Shown here piece after piece: positions 17,401 through 24,833 of a stretch of DNA of 64,000 nucleotides; position 1 is the first letter of the stretch; each line of letters begins with the position of its first letter. The stretch comes from an uncultured Paracoccaceae bacterium (GTDB lineage: Bacteria; Pseudomonadota; Alphaproteobacteria; Rhodobacterales; Rhodobacteraceae), in contig CANLNM010000005.1 in assembly GCA_947492475.1 (NCBI GenBank), positions 62,001 through 126,000 of the forward strand, in the 5' to 3' direction. Below the pieces are notes generated by a model. It was not told where the DNA came from. It ran no database searches and saw only the letters and a program-made list of their open reading frames with translations. The position numbers and the translations under genes are program-made.

Positions 17401-17946
17401 CAGCTCTGCTTCGTGGCGACGTTGATACAGGCCAGAAATCCCGGCCGCCTCTTCTAGGATGCGACGGCGGGCTTTGGGTTTGGCGTTGATCAGTTCAGAA
17501 ATCTGCCCCTGCCGCACCAAAGCCGGGGAATGCGCCCCGGTGGACGCATCCGCAAAAAGCATCTGAACATCGCGCGCGCGTACATCTTTGGCCCCGACTT
17601 TGTAGGCGGACCCCACATCGCGGGTGATGCGGCGGGTGATTTCCAACAGGTCATTGTCGTTGAACCCTGCCGGGGCCAGCCGTTCGGTGTTGTCGATCTG
17701 CAAAACCACTTCGGCGAAATTGCGCGCGGGACGCGATGATGCGCCCGCAAAAATCACGTCTTCCATGCCGCCCCCGCGCATGGCGGTGGGGCGGTTTTCG
17801 CCCATCACCCAACGCAACGCTTCGAGCAGATTGGATTTGCCACAGCCATTTGGACCCACCACCCCGGTCAGACCATCGGTGATGATCAGATCGGTCGGAT
17901 CGACAAAGCTTTTGAAGCCGTTGAGCCTGAGTTTGGTGAACCGCAA
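14491..17946 (-). CDS. smc: Chromosome segregation protein SMC
   Basis: An 1151-aa SMC ATPase that compacts and segregates chromosomes. The N-terminal head contains VVGPNGCGKSNLLEALRW (Walker A). Two long coiled coils (about 170-480 and 650-970) flank a hinge (about 500-640, with YEKALGAALADDLRAP). The C-terminal head has LSLLSGGEQTLTAMAL (signature) and CVLDEVDAPLDD (Walker B). The start is TTG at 17946, preceded by GAGG at suitable spacing; the encoded MRFTKLRLNGFKSF is the expected N-terminus. scpA and scpB are not nearby. DnaA-box-like sequences lie 80-120 bp upstream. Confidence 0.97.
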   Translation of the reverse strand: MRFTKLRLNGFKSFVDPTDLIITDGLTGVVGPNGCGKSNLLEALRWVMGENRPTAMRGGGMEDVIFAGASSRPARNFAEVVLQIDNTERLAPAGFNDNDLLEITRRITRDVGSAYKVGAKDVRARDVQMLFADASTGAHSPALVRQGQISELINAKPKARRRILEEAAGISGLYQRRHEAELKLKGAEQNLTRVDDVIEQLAGQLGQLARQARQAARYREIGGNLRLAEGLLLYRRWKEADEARAAAQAYLKERTVAAATAEGAARQASKARTVQEDVLPPLREEEAIAAAVLQRLQVQRDTLADQEKRAQDTIETLTSRIAQLTRDIDREAGLNKDAGETIERLDWEADQLAKASEGHDEKLSDADKQAQDAAQLLQERESDMTRRTEDMARLSARHQSAKRLLDDSQKTLTRNESDAERARIASTEAKAALAKSAEDLNAVQAKSEAAATTVAAAEETLLQTEAARAEAQSRESDARVARSEAEGEANALMAEVNALAKLVDRDAPEGSQIMDQLTVEGGYEKALGAALADDLRAPAINMDAVTGWVALPAYLSQQPLPDGVQAMTNFVKVPDVLERRMGQVGLVNRVEGAQLQGTLKPGQRLVSLEGDLWRWDGFRAGAEDAPSAAALRLQQLNRLVELKRDLEDAKSRADGTKLAHSELTRRLTALTEADQAARQARRDADRLMADAARELSRADADKNMAEGKLETFGLTLRRHEEDASAARVQLKEAEAAVAQLGDLDDARDEVEQVKMAVEAARITMMTRRAAHDELRREGDARTKRSQQITKDVSGWRHRLETANKRTAELADRKAENEAELEGASAAPGEIAAQRAELATGIEEAETRRKASADKLAQAETDLREMTVTEREAERQASEAREARAAAEARADGARETVDAAAERIMETLETTPQDLLEGLDADPEKMPSSEAIEADVNRLKRQRDALGAVNLRAEEDAKEVQDEHDLLVKEKLDLEEAIKALRTGIAGLNKEGRERLLTAFEEVNRSFSVLFTHLFGGGEANLVLVESDDPLEAGLEIMCQPPGKKLSTLSLLSGGEQTLTAMALIFAVFLANPAPICVLDEVDAPLDDANVGRFCDLLDEMTRRTDTRFLIITHHAVTMSRMDRLFGVTMGEQGVSQLVSVDLKKAEQLVA

Positions 17947-18023
17947 TGGGGCCTCGTGTGATTCTGGTTGATCGTAAAAGTCTGATCAGGGCAGGCATCT
18001 GTGTCAATGAAAGACCCCCGTAT

Positions 18024-18065
18024 CTGGGATAACCCGCCCACTTATCCACAAGATATTGCGGATAA
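18024..18065. promoter_or_regulatory. Cluster of three DnaA-box-like 9-mers upstream of smc
   Basis: TTATCCACA (18042-18050, plus strand) matches the DnaA-box consensus exactly. Two 9-mers of the form TTATCCNNN lie on the minus strand on either side (about 18024-18032 and 18057-18065). They sit between smc (minus) and the riboswitch-controlled transporter (plus). They may let DnaA control smc transcription; this is inference from sequence only. Confidence 0.5.
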
Positions 18066-18159
18066 TCGCCGATATCCGCCCTCAAAATGCGACGTTATTG
18101 CCCCCCATCGCGTCGGAATCCGGCTTGACCCAAATGGGACGTTAACCCACAAAGGCCCG

Positions 18160-18356
18160 ACATGGTTCCCGATGAGGGGTGCAAAGCACCTTGAGGGATC
18201 AAAAGGGAATATGGTGCGGACCGATCCAATCAGGAGGTTCAATGCCACAACCGCCCCCGCGACTGTAAGCGGTGCGCGTCCGTCATATGCCACTGAGGAA
18301 CACATCCTTGGGAAGGCGACGGAGGCCACGACCGCAAGTCAGGAGACCTGCCATGT
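18160..18356 (+). ncRNA. Cobalamin (AdoCbl-type) riboswitch
   Basis: The conserved core is present in order: AAAAGGGAATATGGTG (18201-18216), CCCCCGCGACTGTAAGCGG (18254-18272), GCCACTGAGG (18289-18298) and the B12-box end segment GTCAGGAGACCTGCC (18338-18352). ACATGG (18160-18165) can pair with CCATGT (18351-18356) to close P1. It lies directly upstream of the CbiM-like transporter and should repress it when B12 is abundant. It may also influence cobW and cobN downstream. Confidence 0.95.
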
Positions 18357-18368
18357 GTAGACATAACC

Positions 18369-18393
18369 ACCGTCGGGGATGACGGTAAAGGAG
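18369..18393 (+). promoter_or_regulatory. Hairpin adjoining the ribosome binding site (expression platform)
   Basis: ACCGTC (18369-18374) pairs with GACGGT (18381-18386), followed at once by AAAGGAG, the Shine-Dalgarno of the transporter gene. This fits control of translation initiation by the upstream riboswitch; no T-run follows, which argues against a terminator. Confidence 0.55.
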
Positions 18394-18399
18394 AGAGAT

Positions 18400-19077
18400 A
18401 TGCATATCGAACCTGGCGTCGTACACGGCGCCAAAATGGCCCTGAGCGTCGCAACCGCAGCTGGCTCGGCCACAATCGCCGCAAAATTGATCTGGGACAG
18501 CCTGAAGGATAAGGGGCCGATTTCCCTGATCGCGCGCAGTGCCATCGCCACAATCTGTGTGTTCATTTTCTTCGAAGTGTTGCCCCATTTTGCGGTCGGC
18601 ATTTCCGAAGTGCACTTTATTTTGGGCACCACATTGCTGCTGGTTCTGGGCACAGCCCCGGCTGCGATTGGTCTGGCCGCAGGTCTGGCGCTGCAGGGCA
18701 TGCTATTTGCCCCATCTGATGTACCGATGTTTACAGTGAACGTCACAACATTGCTGATGCCGTTGTTTGCCATCCATTTTGTCGCCAAAAAAATCGTACC
18801 CTCTGACATGGCCTATGTTGATCTGTCTTATGGGCAGGCGTTGAAACTATCAGCCGCCTATCAGGGTGGCGTGATCGCATGGGTCGCATTCTGGGCGATT
18901 TATGGTCAGGGTTTTGGCGCAGACAATCTGGCATCGGTTGCCTCTTTTGGCTTGGCCTATGCATCGGTTTTGTTGATCGAACCAATTGTCGATCTCGCGG
19001 TTTTGGCAGCCGCCAAAAAACTGAACAACATGAATGGATCCGGATTGGTTTCTACGCGTCTATATAACGCGGCCTAA
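18400..19077 (+). CDS. CbiM-like cobalt transporter (ECF S-component type)
   Basis: A 225-aa membrane protein with about six or seven helices. It begins Met-His-Ile (MHIEPGVVHGAKM); in CbiM the N-terminal Met amine and His2 bind Co2+, so the ATG at 18400 is chosen although the frame opens earlier. AAGGAG precedes it. The cobalamin riboswitch upstream supports cobalt import for B12 synthesis. No cbiN, cbiQ or cbiO genes follow, so it may act alone or with shared ECF parts elsewhere. Sequence after the first helices departs from classical CbiM, hence like. Confidence 0.8.
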   Translation: MHIEPGVVHGAKMALSVATAAGSATIAAKLIWDSLKDKGPISLIARSAIATICVFIFFEVLPHFAVGISEVHFILGTTLLLVLGTAPAAIGLAAGLALQGMLFAPSDVPMFTVNVTTLLMPLFAIHFVAKKIVPSDMAYVDLSYGQALKLSAAYQGGVIAWVAFWAIYGQGFGADNLASVASFGLAYASVLLIEPIVDLAVLAAAKKLNNMNGSGLVSTRLYNAA

Positions 19078-19102
19078 CCCTATCTGATCACGACATTCTT
19101 AC

Positions 19103-19131
19103 GCCGGCGGCCCTTTTGTCGCCGGCTTTTT
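19103..19131 (+). terminator. Rho-independent terminator after the CbiM-like gene
   Basis: GCCGGCG (19103-19109) pairs with CGCCGGC (19120-19126), followed by TTTTT. It separates the transporter from cobW by only 20 nt before the cobW start, so part of the riboswitch-controlled transcripts may end here, lowering cobW-cobN expression. Confidence 0.8.
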
Positions 19132-19150
19132 CTGATTTTAGAGGTCTGTC

Positions 19151-20257
19151 ATGCCAGCCAAAATACCCGCCACTGTTGTCACCGGTTTCCTCGGAGCAGG
19201 GAAAACCACATTGATCCGCCATATGTTGCAAAACGCCAATGGCAAACGGATTGCGCTGATCATCAATGAATTTGGCGATCTGGGCGTGGATGGGGACATC
19301 CTAAAGGGGTGCGGGGACGAAACCTGCACCGAAGACGACATCATGGAATTGTCCAATGGGTGCATCTGTTGCACTGTCGCCGATGATTTTATCCCAACGA
19401 TGGAAAAGCTGCTAGAGCGCGAAAACGCCCCCGATCATATCGTGATTGAAACATCCGGTCTGGCCCTGCCGCAACCTTTAGTGCGCGCGTTTAACTGGCC
19501 GGGTATTTCCACCAAGGTCACCGTGGATGGCGTGGTCACCGTGGTCGATGGCAAAGCCGTGCATGACGGTCAATTCGCCCATAACATCGCCGCCGTGGAC
19601 GCACAGCGCGCCATGGATGAAAATCTGGATCATGAAACGCCGCTGTCTGAGTTGTTCGAAGATCAGATCGCCTGTGCGGACATGATTGTGGTCAACAAAT
19701 CCGACCTGCTAGAGGCGGATCAGGCCGATGCGCTGACATCCAAGCTAAAAGCCGACAGCCGCGATGGCGTGCAAGTGGTGCGCGCCACGATGGGCGCGCT
19801 GCCCGTCGACGTGTTGCTGGGCCAAGGCATCGGTGCCGAGGCGGACATGGATGCACGGGGTGAGGTGCATCACCACCACCATGATGACCACCACGACGAT
19901 CATCATGACGACCATCACGGTGACGATCACGATGGCGATCATCACCACCACCATCATCATCACGACCACGATCATGACGCCTTTGAAAGCTTTGTTGTCA
20001 CCTGCGGCGAAGTCACAGATGCGGCCGCATTTGCCCAGCAAGTGGCCGACGTGATCGGGGCCAATGACATCCTGCGCCTCAAAGGGTTCGCCGCTGTGGC
20101 GGGTAAACCGATGCGCCTGACTTTGCAGGCTGTTGGTCCACGAGTGGACACTTACTTCGATCAGCCCTTTGGCGATCAGCCCCGCGAAACGCGGCTGGTT
20201 GTGATCGGTCAGGCTGGGCTGGATCACGCCAAAATCACGCAGGCCCTACAAGCATGA
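19151..20257 (+). CDS. cobW: CobW-type GTPase metallochaperone with His-rich tract
   Basis: A 368-aa G3E-family GTPase. GFLGAGKTT (12-20) is Walker A, NGCICCT around residues 70-75 is the CXCC metal site, and VNKSD (181-185) is the guanine-specificity motif. Residues about 240-276 are almost only His and Asp, lying between the GTPase domain and the CobW C-terminal domain. It most likely delivers Co2+ to the CobNST chelatase, in line with cobN two genes downstream. The DNA of the tract is low-complexity (CAT/CAC/GAT/GAC) and so prone to length change. Confidence 0.93.
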   Translation: MPAKIPATVVTGFLGAGKTTLIRHMLQNANGKRIALIINEFGDLGVDGDILKGCGDETCTEDDIMELSNGCICCTVADDFIPTMEKLLERENAPDHIVIETSGLALPQPLVRAFNWPGISTKVTVDGVVTVVDGKAVHDGQFAHNIAAVDAQRAMDENLDHETPLSELFEDQIACADMIVVNKSDLLEADQADALTSKLKADSRDGVQVVRATMGALPVDVLLGQGIGAEADMDARGEVHHHHHDDHHDDHHDDHHGDDHDGDHHHHHHHHDHDHDAFESFVVTCGEVTDAAAFAQQVADVIGANDILRLKGFAAVAGKPMRLTLQAVGPRVDTYFDQPFGDQPRETRLVVIGQAGLDHAKITQALQA

Positions 20258-20703
20258 TTTTGATCGAGCCGGGAAATCCACGGGATCCGCAAACCACGGC
20301 GCTGCTGCAACAAAGCCACGCCTTGATGCAATCCCTGTTCCCGGCCGATGCTTGCCTGTTTCTGCCCATTGATGCGCTTTGTGCCGACAACATTCGGTTC
20401 TTTGTAGCGCGTCAGGGGCAGACCCAATTGGGCACCTGCGCGATTGCATTGAAAGATGGCTACGCCGAGGTGAAATCCATGTTCACCACGCCCGACGCCC
20501 GCGGCAAAGGTGTCGGCGCCGCCCTGATCCGCCAAATCGAAGACGCCGCCCGCGCTGAAAACATCACTATGTTGAAACTGGAAACCGGCACGGGGCTTGA
20601 CGCCGCGCACCGGCTTTATGAACGTTTTGGGTTCACCTATTGTGATCCCTTTGGCGATTACGAAGCCAGCGAATTTTCCGTCTTTATGGAAAAAACACTG
20701 TGA
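20254..20703 (+). CDS. GNAT-family N-acetyltransferase
   Basis: A 149-aa acetyltransferase. VKSMFTTPDARGKGVGAALI contains the acetyl-CoA-binding motif A (RGKGVG), and HRLYERFGFTYCDPFGDY is the usual C-terminal part. The substrate is unknown. It overlaps the cobW stop by ATGA and lies before cobN, so it is transcribed with cobalt-insertion genes; whether it has a role there is unknown. It may acetylate an amino acid or a protein N-terminus. Confidence 0.88.
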   Translation: MILIEPGNPRDPQTTALLQQSHALMQSLFPADACLFLPIDALCADNIRFFVARQGQTQLGTCAIALKDGYAEVKSMFTTPDARGKGVGAALIRQIEDAARAENITMLKLETGTGLDAAHRLYERFGFTYCDPFGDYEASEFSVFMEKTL

Positions 20704-20717
20704 CCCCGCCCATTGCC

Positions 20718-20891
20718 TTAGGTGTCGGTTTTGTCCGACTTAGCAGATTGCGCGGCCTTCATCCGCGCCAGCAATTCGGCTTTGCTGTCTTGCTGACCAA
20801 ACGGCTTTTTCTTGGACCCATGTGCGTTATGTTCTTGGTGTCTGGGGGTGTTTTTACCCATTTTCGGCGCTCCTGCGGCTTTGTAATCCAT
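20718..20891 (-). CDS. Small basic protein on the opposite strand between GNAT and cobN
   Basis: An intact 57-codon frame with ATG at 20891 and TAA at 20718-20720, preceded by GAGAGGA. The product begins MDYKAAGAPKMGKNTPRHQE, is rich in Lys, Gln, His and Ala, has no hydrophobic stretch and is likely disordered. It resembles small conserved proteins of Rhodobacteraceae as I recall them, but this is not checked. It fills the gap in the cobW-cobN operon in antisense orientation; its promoter would have to lie in the 47 nt before cobN or inside cobN. Confidence 0.6.
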   Translation of the reverse strand: MDYKAAGAPKMGKNTPRHQEHNAHGSKKKPFGQQDSKAELLARMKAAQSAKSDKTDT

Positions 20892-20938
20892 AATGTCGTC
20901 CTCTCACTTGGCGCCCCTCTAACACGCAAGGTTTCCTG

Positions 20939-23900
20939 ATGCACCTGCTTGCTGCGACCCCCGGATCCATTGACGACGGCAAAGAACCGGTCGATTTGGG
21001 CCAAACCCCTGCGGATGTGGTGGTGATTTCAGCCGCCGATACGGAATTGGCGGCGCTGTCACAGGCCCATGCGAATCGCGGCGGGGATCAGACATTGCGA
21101 TTGGCGTCGATGATGCATTTGATCCATCCGATGTCGGTGGATTTGCATCTGGACCAATGCGCCACCAAATCCCGGTTGGTTGTGGCGCGGGTTTTGGGCG
21201 GTGCGGGCTATTGGAGATACGGATTTGAACAATATGCCGCGCGTCTGCATGAGGCAGGCATTCCCTTTGCCGCCCTGCCCGGCGACGACAAACCCGACCC
21301 GGAACTGCGTGAATTTTCCACCGTTTCGGGCGCGGATTATGACGCGCTATGGTCCTATCTGGTCGAAGGCGGCCCACAAAATGCCCGCCATTTCCTAGAT
21401 TACACCACCACCATGCTAGAGGGCGGCGAAACACCCCCGCCCGCCAAGCCGCTGCTGCGCGCTGGCATCTATTGGCCCGGCCCCGGTCTGGCCGACATCG
21501 CCACAGCGCAGGCCGATTGGACCAAAGACGCGCCCGTCGTGCCGATCATTTTCTACCGCGCCTTGGTGCAGGGTGCGGGGCTCAATCCGATCAACCGGTT
21601 GACCAAAACCCTACTGCGCGCCGGGCTAAATCCGCTGCCGATCTTTGTCGCCTCTCTCAAAGATCCGGTCAGCCAAGCGACCTTGGACACCCTATTTCGC
21701 GCCGCGCCGCCCAGCGTGATCCTGAACTGCACATCCTTTGCGGTTGGGTCCCCCCATGCGGGCGATGACAGCCCCGTTAACCCCCTCACAACTGAGGCCG
21801 CCAACGCCGCGCCGGTGTTTCAGGTTGTGCTAGCCGCGTCATCAGAACAGGTTTGGGAAGAAGGCCTAAACGGTCTATCCGCGCGCGACATCGCCATGAA
21901 CGTCGCCCTGCCCGAAGTGGACGGGCGCATTCTGACCCGCGCCATCAGTTTTAAGGGCGAGGCGTTTTTTGACGATGCCACCGAATGCCCGATTGCCACC
22001 TATCAAGCGCGCGGTGATCGCATCGATTTTGTCACCGACTTGGCCAAAAACTGGGCGCGTTTGCGTGACAGCAACGTGGCCGACCGCAAAGCCGCACTGA
22101 TCCTAGCCAATTACCCCAACAAAGACGGGCGTTTGGCCAATGGCGTTGGGCTGGATACCCCCGCAGGCACGGTGCATGTGCTGACCCTGATGCAACAGGC
22201 CGGTTACACGACCCAGCCCCCCGAAAATGCCCAGGCGTTGATGGATCAAATCATGGCCGGGCCAACCAATTGGCTGACGGATCGAGCGGATAAACAGGGC
22301 GGGGAAATCCTGCCTCTGGATGTTTATAAAACCCATTTTGACGCGCTGCCCTACGCGGCCAAACAGCAAATCATTGATCGTTGGGGCGCGCCCGAAACCG
22401 ATCCGTTTTTTGTCCCCTCAGATGACACCAGCGCCCCCGGCTTTGCCCTGTCCATTCACCGATTTGGCAATGCCGTCATCGGCCTGCAACCGGCGCGCGG
22501 CTATAACATCGACCCAACCGACACCTACCATTCGCCCGATCTGGTCCCGCCGCATAATTACCTCGCGTTTTATTTCTGGCTGCGTCACCACTGGGGTGCG
22601 GACGCGATTGTGCATATGGGCAAACACGGCAATCTGGAATGGTTGCCGGGCAAAGCCATCGCCTTGTCCCAAACCTGCTGGCCCGAAATCACGCTGGGCA
22701 CAACGCCGCATATCTATCCGTTTATCGTCAATGATCCGGGCGAAGGCACCCAAGCCAAACGCCGCGCCAGCGCTGTGATTATCGACCACCTGACCCCGCC
22801 CCTGACCCGCGCCGAGAGCTATGGCCCCTTGCGCGATTTAGAAGCGCTGGTGGACGAATATTACGAAGCCGCCGGCGTGGACCCACGCCGCATCACCCAT
22901 CTGCGCCGCGAAATCCTATCCCTGTCTGATGTGACTGGATTGGCCGCAGATGTAGGGTTTGACGGCGATGAGGATGGCGATCTGGCCAAACTTGACGCCT
23001 ATTTATGTGAACTGAAAGAAGCCCAAATTCGCGACGGTTTACATGTGTTCGGTCAAAGCCCGACAGGACAGCAAGAACATGATCTGGCGATTGCACTGGC
23101 CCGTGTGCCGCGCGGCGATGGCACAGGGGCTGATGCGTCTTTGCTGCGGGCTTTGGCGCTGGATCTGGATCTGCAAATTGATCCGCTGGATTGTGATTTG
23201 GCCGCGCCTGCCGGGCACAAACCAGACCTGCTCGCCCCGCTGACACCACAAACGTGGCGCACCAATGGCGACAGCGTTGAACGGCTTGAACTTTTGTCCC
23301 AATCCCTATTGCGGGACGGGGGGTGGGGCGTCGCCCAAGCAGACCAACGCGCGACACCACCCGGCCCAGCTTCAACGGCAGTTTTAACCGAAATCCAATC
23401 CAATATCCTGCCGATCCTGCAATCCTGCGGCCCCAACGAAGGCGCCGCTGTGCTGAATGCCCTATCAGGGCAGGCCACACCGGCGGGCCCCTCTGGCGCG
23501 CCGACACGTGGCCGTCTGGACGTGCTGCCCACTGGCAAAAACTTCTATTCTGTCGACAGCCGCGCCGTGCCGACACCGACCGCTTGGGCGCTGGGATGGA
23601 AATCCGCCAATCTGCTGATCGAAAAGCACCTTCAGGATCATGGCGACTGGCCGCGCAGCCTGTTGCTGACCGCATGGGGCACGGCCAATATGCGCACGGG
23701 TGGTGATGACATCGCACAGGCCTTGGCCCTGATGGGGGTAAAACCCAAATGGGACGCCGCCAATCGGCGCGTTACGGGCTTTGACATCTTGCCGATCAAC
23801 ACGCTGGGCCGCCCGCGTGTCGATGTCACGTTGCGTGTCTCTGGCTTCTTTCGCGATGCCTTCCCGCAATTGATCGCCTTGGTGGATTCCGCCGCCCGCG

Positions 23901-24667
23901 CCATTCAGGACCTTGACGAAACCCCGGATCAAAATCCCGCCGCCGCCCGCGCCAAATCCGGCGAAGCGACATCGCGGGTTTATGGTTCAAAACCGGGCGC
24001 TTATGGGGCTGGGCTTCAGGCGTTGATCGATGAACGTATCTGGTCGCAAAAATCCGACTTTGGCGATGCCTATCTGGAATGGGGCAGCTATGCCTATGGC
24101 GCCGGTCAGGACGGGGCCGCGGATCGCGCCGGGCTGGAACAGCGATTGACCCAGGTTGATGCCATTGTGCAAAACCAGGACAACCGCGAACATGACGTTT
24201 TGGACAGCGACGATTATTACCAATTCGAAGGCGGGGCCGCCGCCGCCGTGGCCACATTGCAAGGCCAAGATCGTCCGATTTATCATAACGACCATTCGCG
24301 CCCAGAACGGCCCGTCATTCGCACGCTAGACGATGAAATCGCCCGCGTTGTCCGGTCTCGCGTGGTGAATCCAAAATGGATCGATGGCGTCAAACGCCAT
24401 GGTTACAAAGGCGCATTCGAAATCGCCGCCACAGTGGATTATCTGTTTGCCTTTGCCGCCACCACCGGCACGGTGCGCAACCACCATTTCGACATGGTCG
24501 AAGCCGCCTTTCTTGAGGATGGCGAAACCCGCGACTTTATCGGGGATCACAACGCACCTGCCCTGCGTGACATTGCACAGCGATTGCAAGAAGCGATTGA
24601 TCGCGACCTCTGGCAACCCAAGTCAAATTCGGCCCGCGCCCGGATTGCGGGTCTGTTGGACGGATAA
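20939..24667 (+). CDS. cobN: Cobaltochelatase subunit CobN
   Basis: The 1242-aa large subunit of the ATP-dependent CobNST complex that inserts Co2+ into hydrogenobyrinate a,c-diamide. It is related to magnesium chelatase H. Landmarks are WGADAIVHMGKHGNLEWLPG near the middle, followed by YPFIVNDPGEGTQAKRR, and VYGSKPGAYGAGLQ with YLEWGSYAYG in the C-terminal third. Length is normal and the frame intact. cobS and cobT are not in this window. It is downstream of cobW, which probably supplies cobalt. Confidence 0.96.
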   Translation: MHLLAATPGSIDDGKEPVDLGQTPADVVVISAADTELAALSQAHANRGGDQTLRLASMMHLIHPMSVDLHLDQCATKSRLVVARVLGGAGYWRYGFEQYAARLHEAGIPFAALPGDDKPDPELREFSTVSGADYDALWSYLVEGGPQNARHFLDYTTTMLEGGETPPPAKPLLRAGIYWPGPGLADIATAQADWTKDAPVVPIIFYRALVQGAGLNPINRLTKTLLRAGLNPLPIFVASLKDPVSQATLDTLFRAAPPSVILNCTSFAVGSPHAGDDSPVNPLTTEAANAAPVFQVVLAASSEQVWEEGLNGLSARDIAMNVALPEVDGRILTRAISFKGEAFFDDATECPIATYQARGDRIDFVTDLAKNWARLRDSNVADRKAALILANYPNKDGRLANGVGLDTPAGTVHVLTLMQQAGYTTQPPENAQALMDQIMAGPTNWLTDRADKQGGEILPLDVYKTHFDALPYAAKQQIIDRWGAPETDPFFVPSDDTSAPGFALSIHRFGNAVIGLQPARGYNIDPTDTYHSPDLVPPHNYLAFYFWLRHHWGADAIVHMGKHGNLEWLPGKAIALSQTCWPEITLGTTPHIYPFIVNDPGEGTQAKRRASAVIIDHLTPPLTRAESYGPLRDLEALVDEYYEAAGVDPRRITHLRREILSLSDVTGLAADVGFDGDEDGDLAKLDAYLCELKEAQIRDGLHVFGQSPTGQQEHDLAIALARVPRGDGTGADASLLRALALDLDLQIDPLDCDLAAPAGHKPDLLAPLTPQTWRTNGDSVERLELLSQSLLRDGGWGVAQADQRATPPGPASTAVLTEIQSNILPILQSCGPNEGAAVLNALSGQATPAGPSGAPTRGRLDVLPTGKNFYSVDSRAVPTPTAWALGWKSANLLIEKHLQDHGDWPRSLLLTAWGTANMRTGGDDIAQALALMGVKPKWDAANRRVTGFDILPINTLGRPRVDVTLRVSGFFRDAFPQLIALVDSAARAIQDLDETPDQNPAAARAKSGEATSRVYGSKPGAYGAGLQALIDERIWSQKSDFGDAYLEWGSYAYGAGQDGAADRAGLEQRLTQVDAIVQNQDNREHDVLDSDDYYQFEGGAAAAVATLQGQDRPIYHNDHSRPERPVIRTLDDEIARVVRSRVVNPKWIDGVKRHGYKGAFEIAATVDYLFAFAATTGTVRNHHFDMVEAAFLEDGETRDFIGDHNAPALRDIAQRLQEAIDRDLWQPKSNSARARIAGLLDG

Positions 24668-24746
24668 GCCCCCAAACAGGCGCAAAGCGACGTTTGAGAC
24701 GCTGCAAACCGTGTCAGACCCCACTTTGGGTTAATACATTTCGCTT

Positions 24747-24760
24747 TTGACATATGTCAA
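24747..24760. promoter_or_regulatory. Crp/Fnr-superfamily-type palindrome TTGAC-N4-GTCAA
   Basis: TTGACATATGTCAA is a perfect 14-bp palindrome of the Fnr/FixK/Nnr type, centred 80 bp before the start codon of the membrane protein gene at 24834. If the site acts at -41.5, transcription would begin near 24795, where CATAAC offers a weak -10. This suggests control by oxygen or nitric oxide. Confidence 0.55.
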
Positions 24761-24833
24761 AGCACTACCTTTCGATAACACATAACACTTTCCTAATGTT
24801 TTAATTTCGGCCCCCCGGCCAAAGGAGAGAGCC

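Noticed and set aside
14503-17489. Long plus-strand frames opposite smc
   Set aside because: They are antisense shadows of a 1151-residue coding sequence with high GC; the products have no recognisable domains.
17651-18085. Minus-strand 144-codon frame at the start of smc
   Set aside because: It covers the first 300 bp of smc in another frame and has no ribosome site; smc itself starts at TTG 17946 with GAGG in front.
20700-20939. Plus-strand 79-codon frame overlapping the GNAT stop and ending at cobN
   Set aside because: Its ATGA-like overlap looks tempting, but the product has no sensible composition and the opposite strand holds a better small gene with its own ribosome site.
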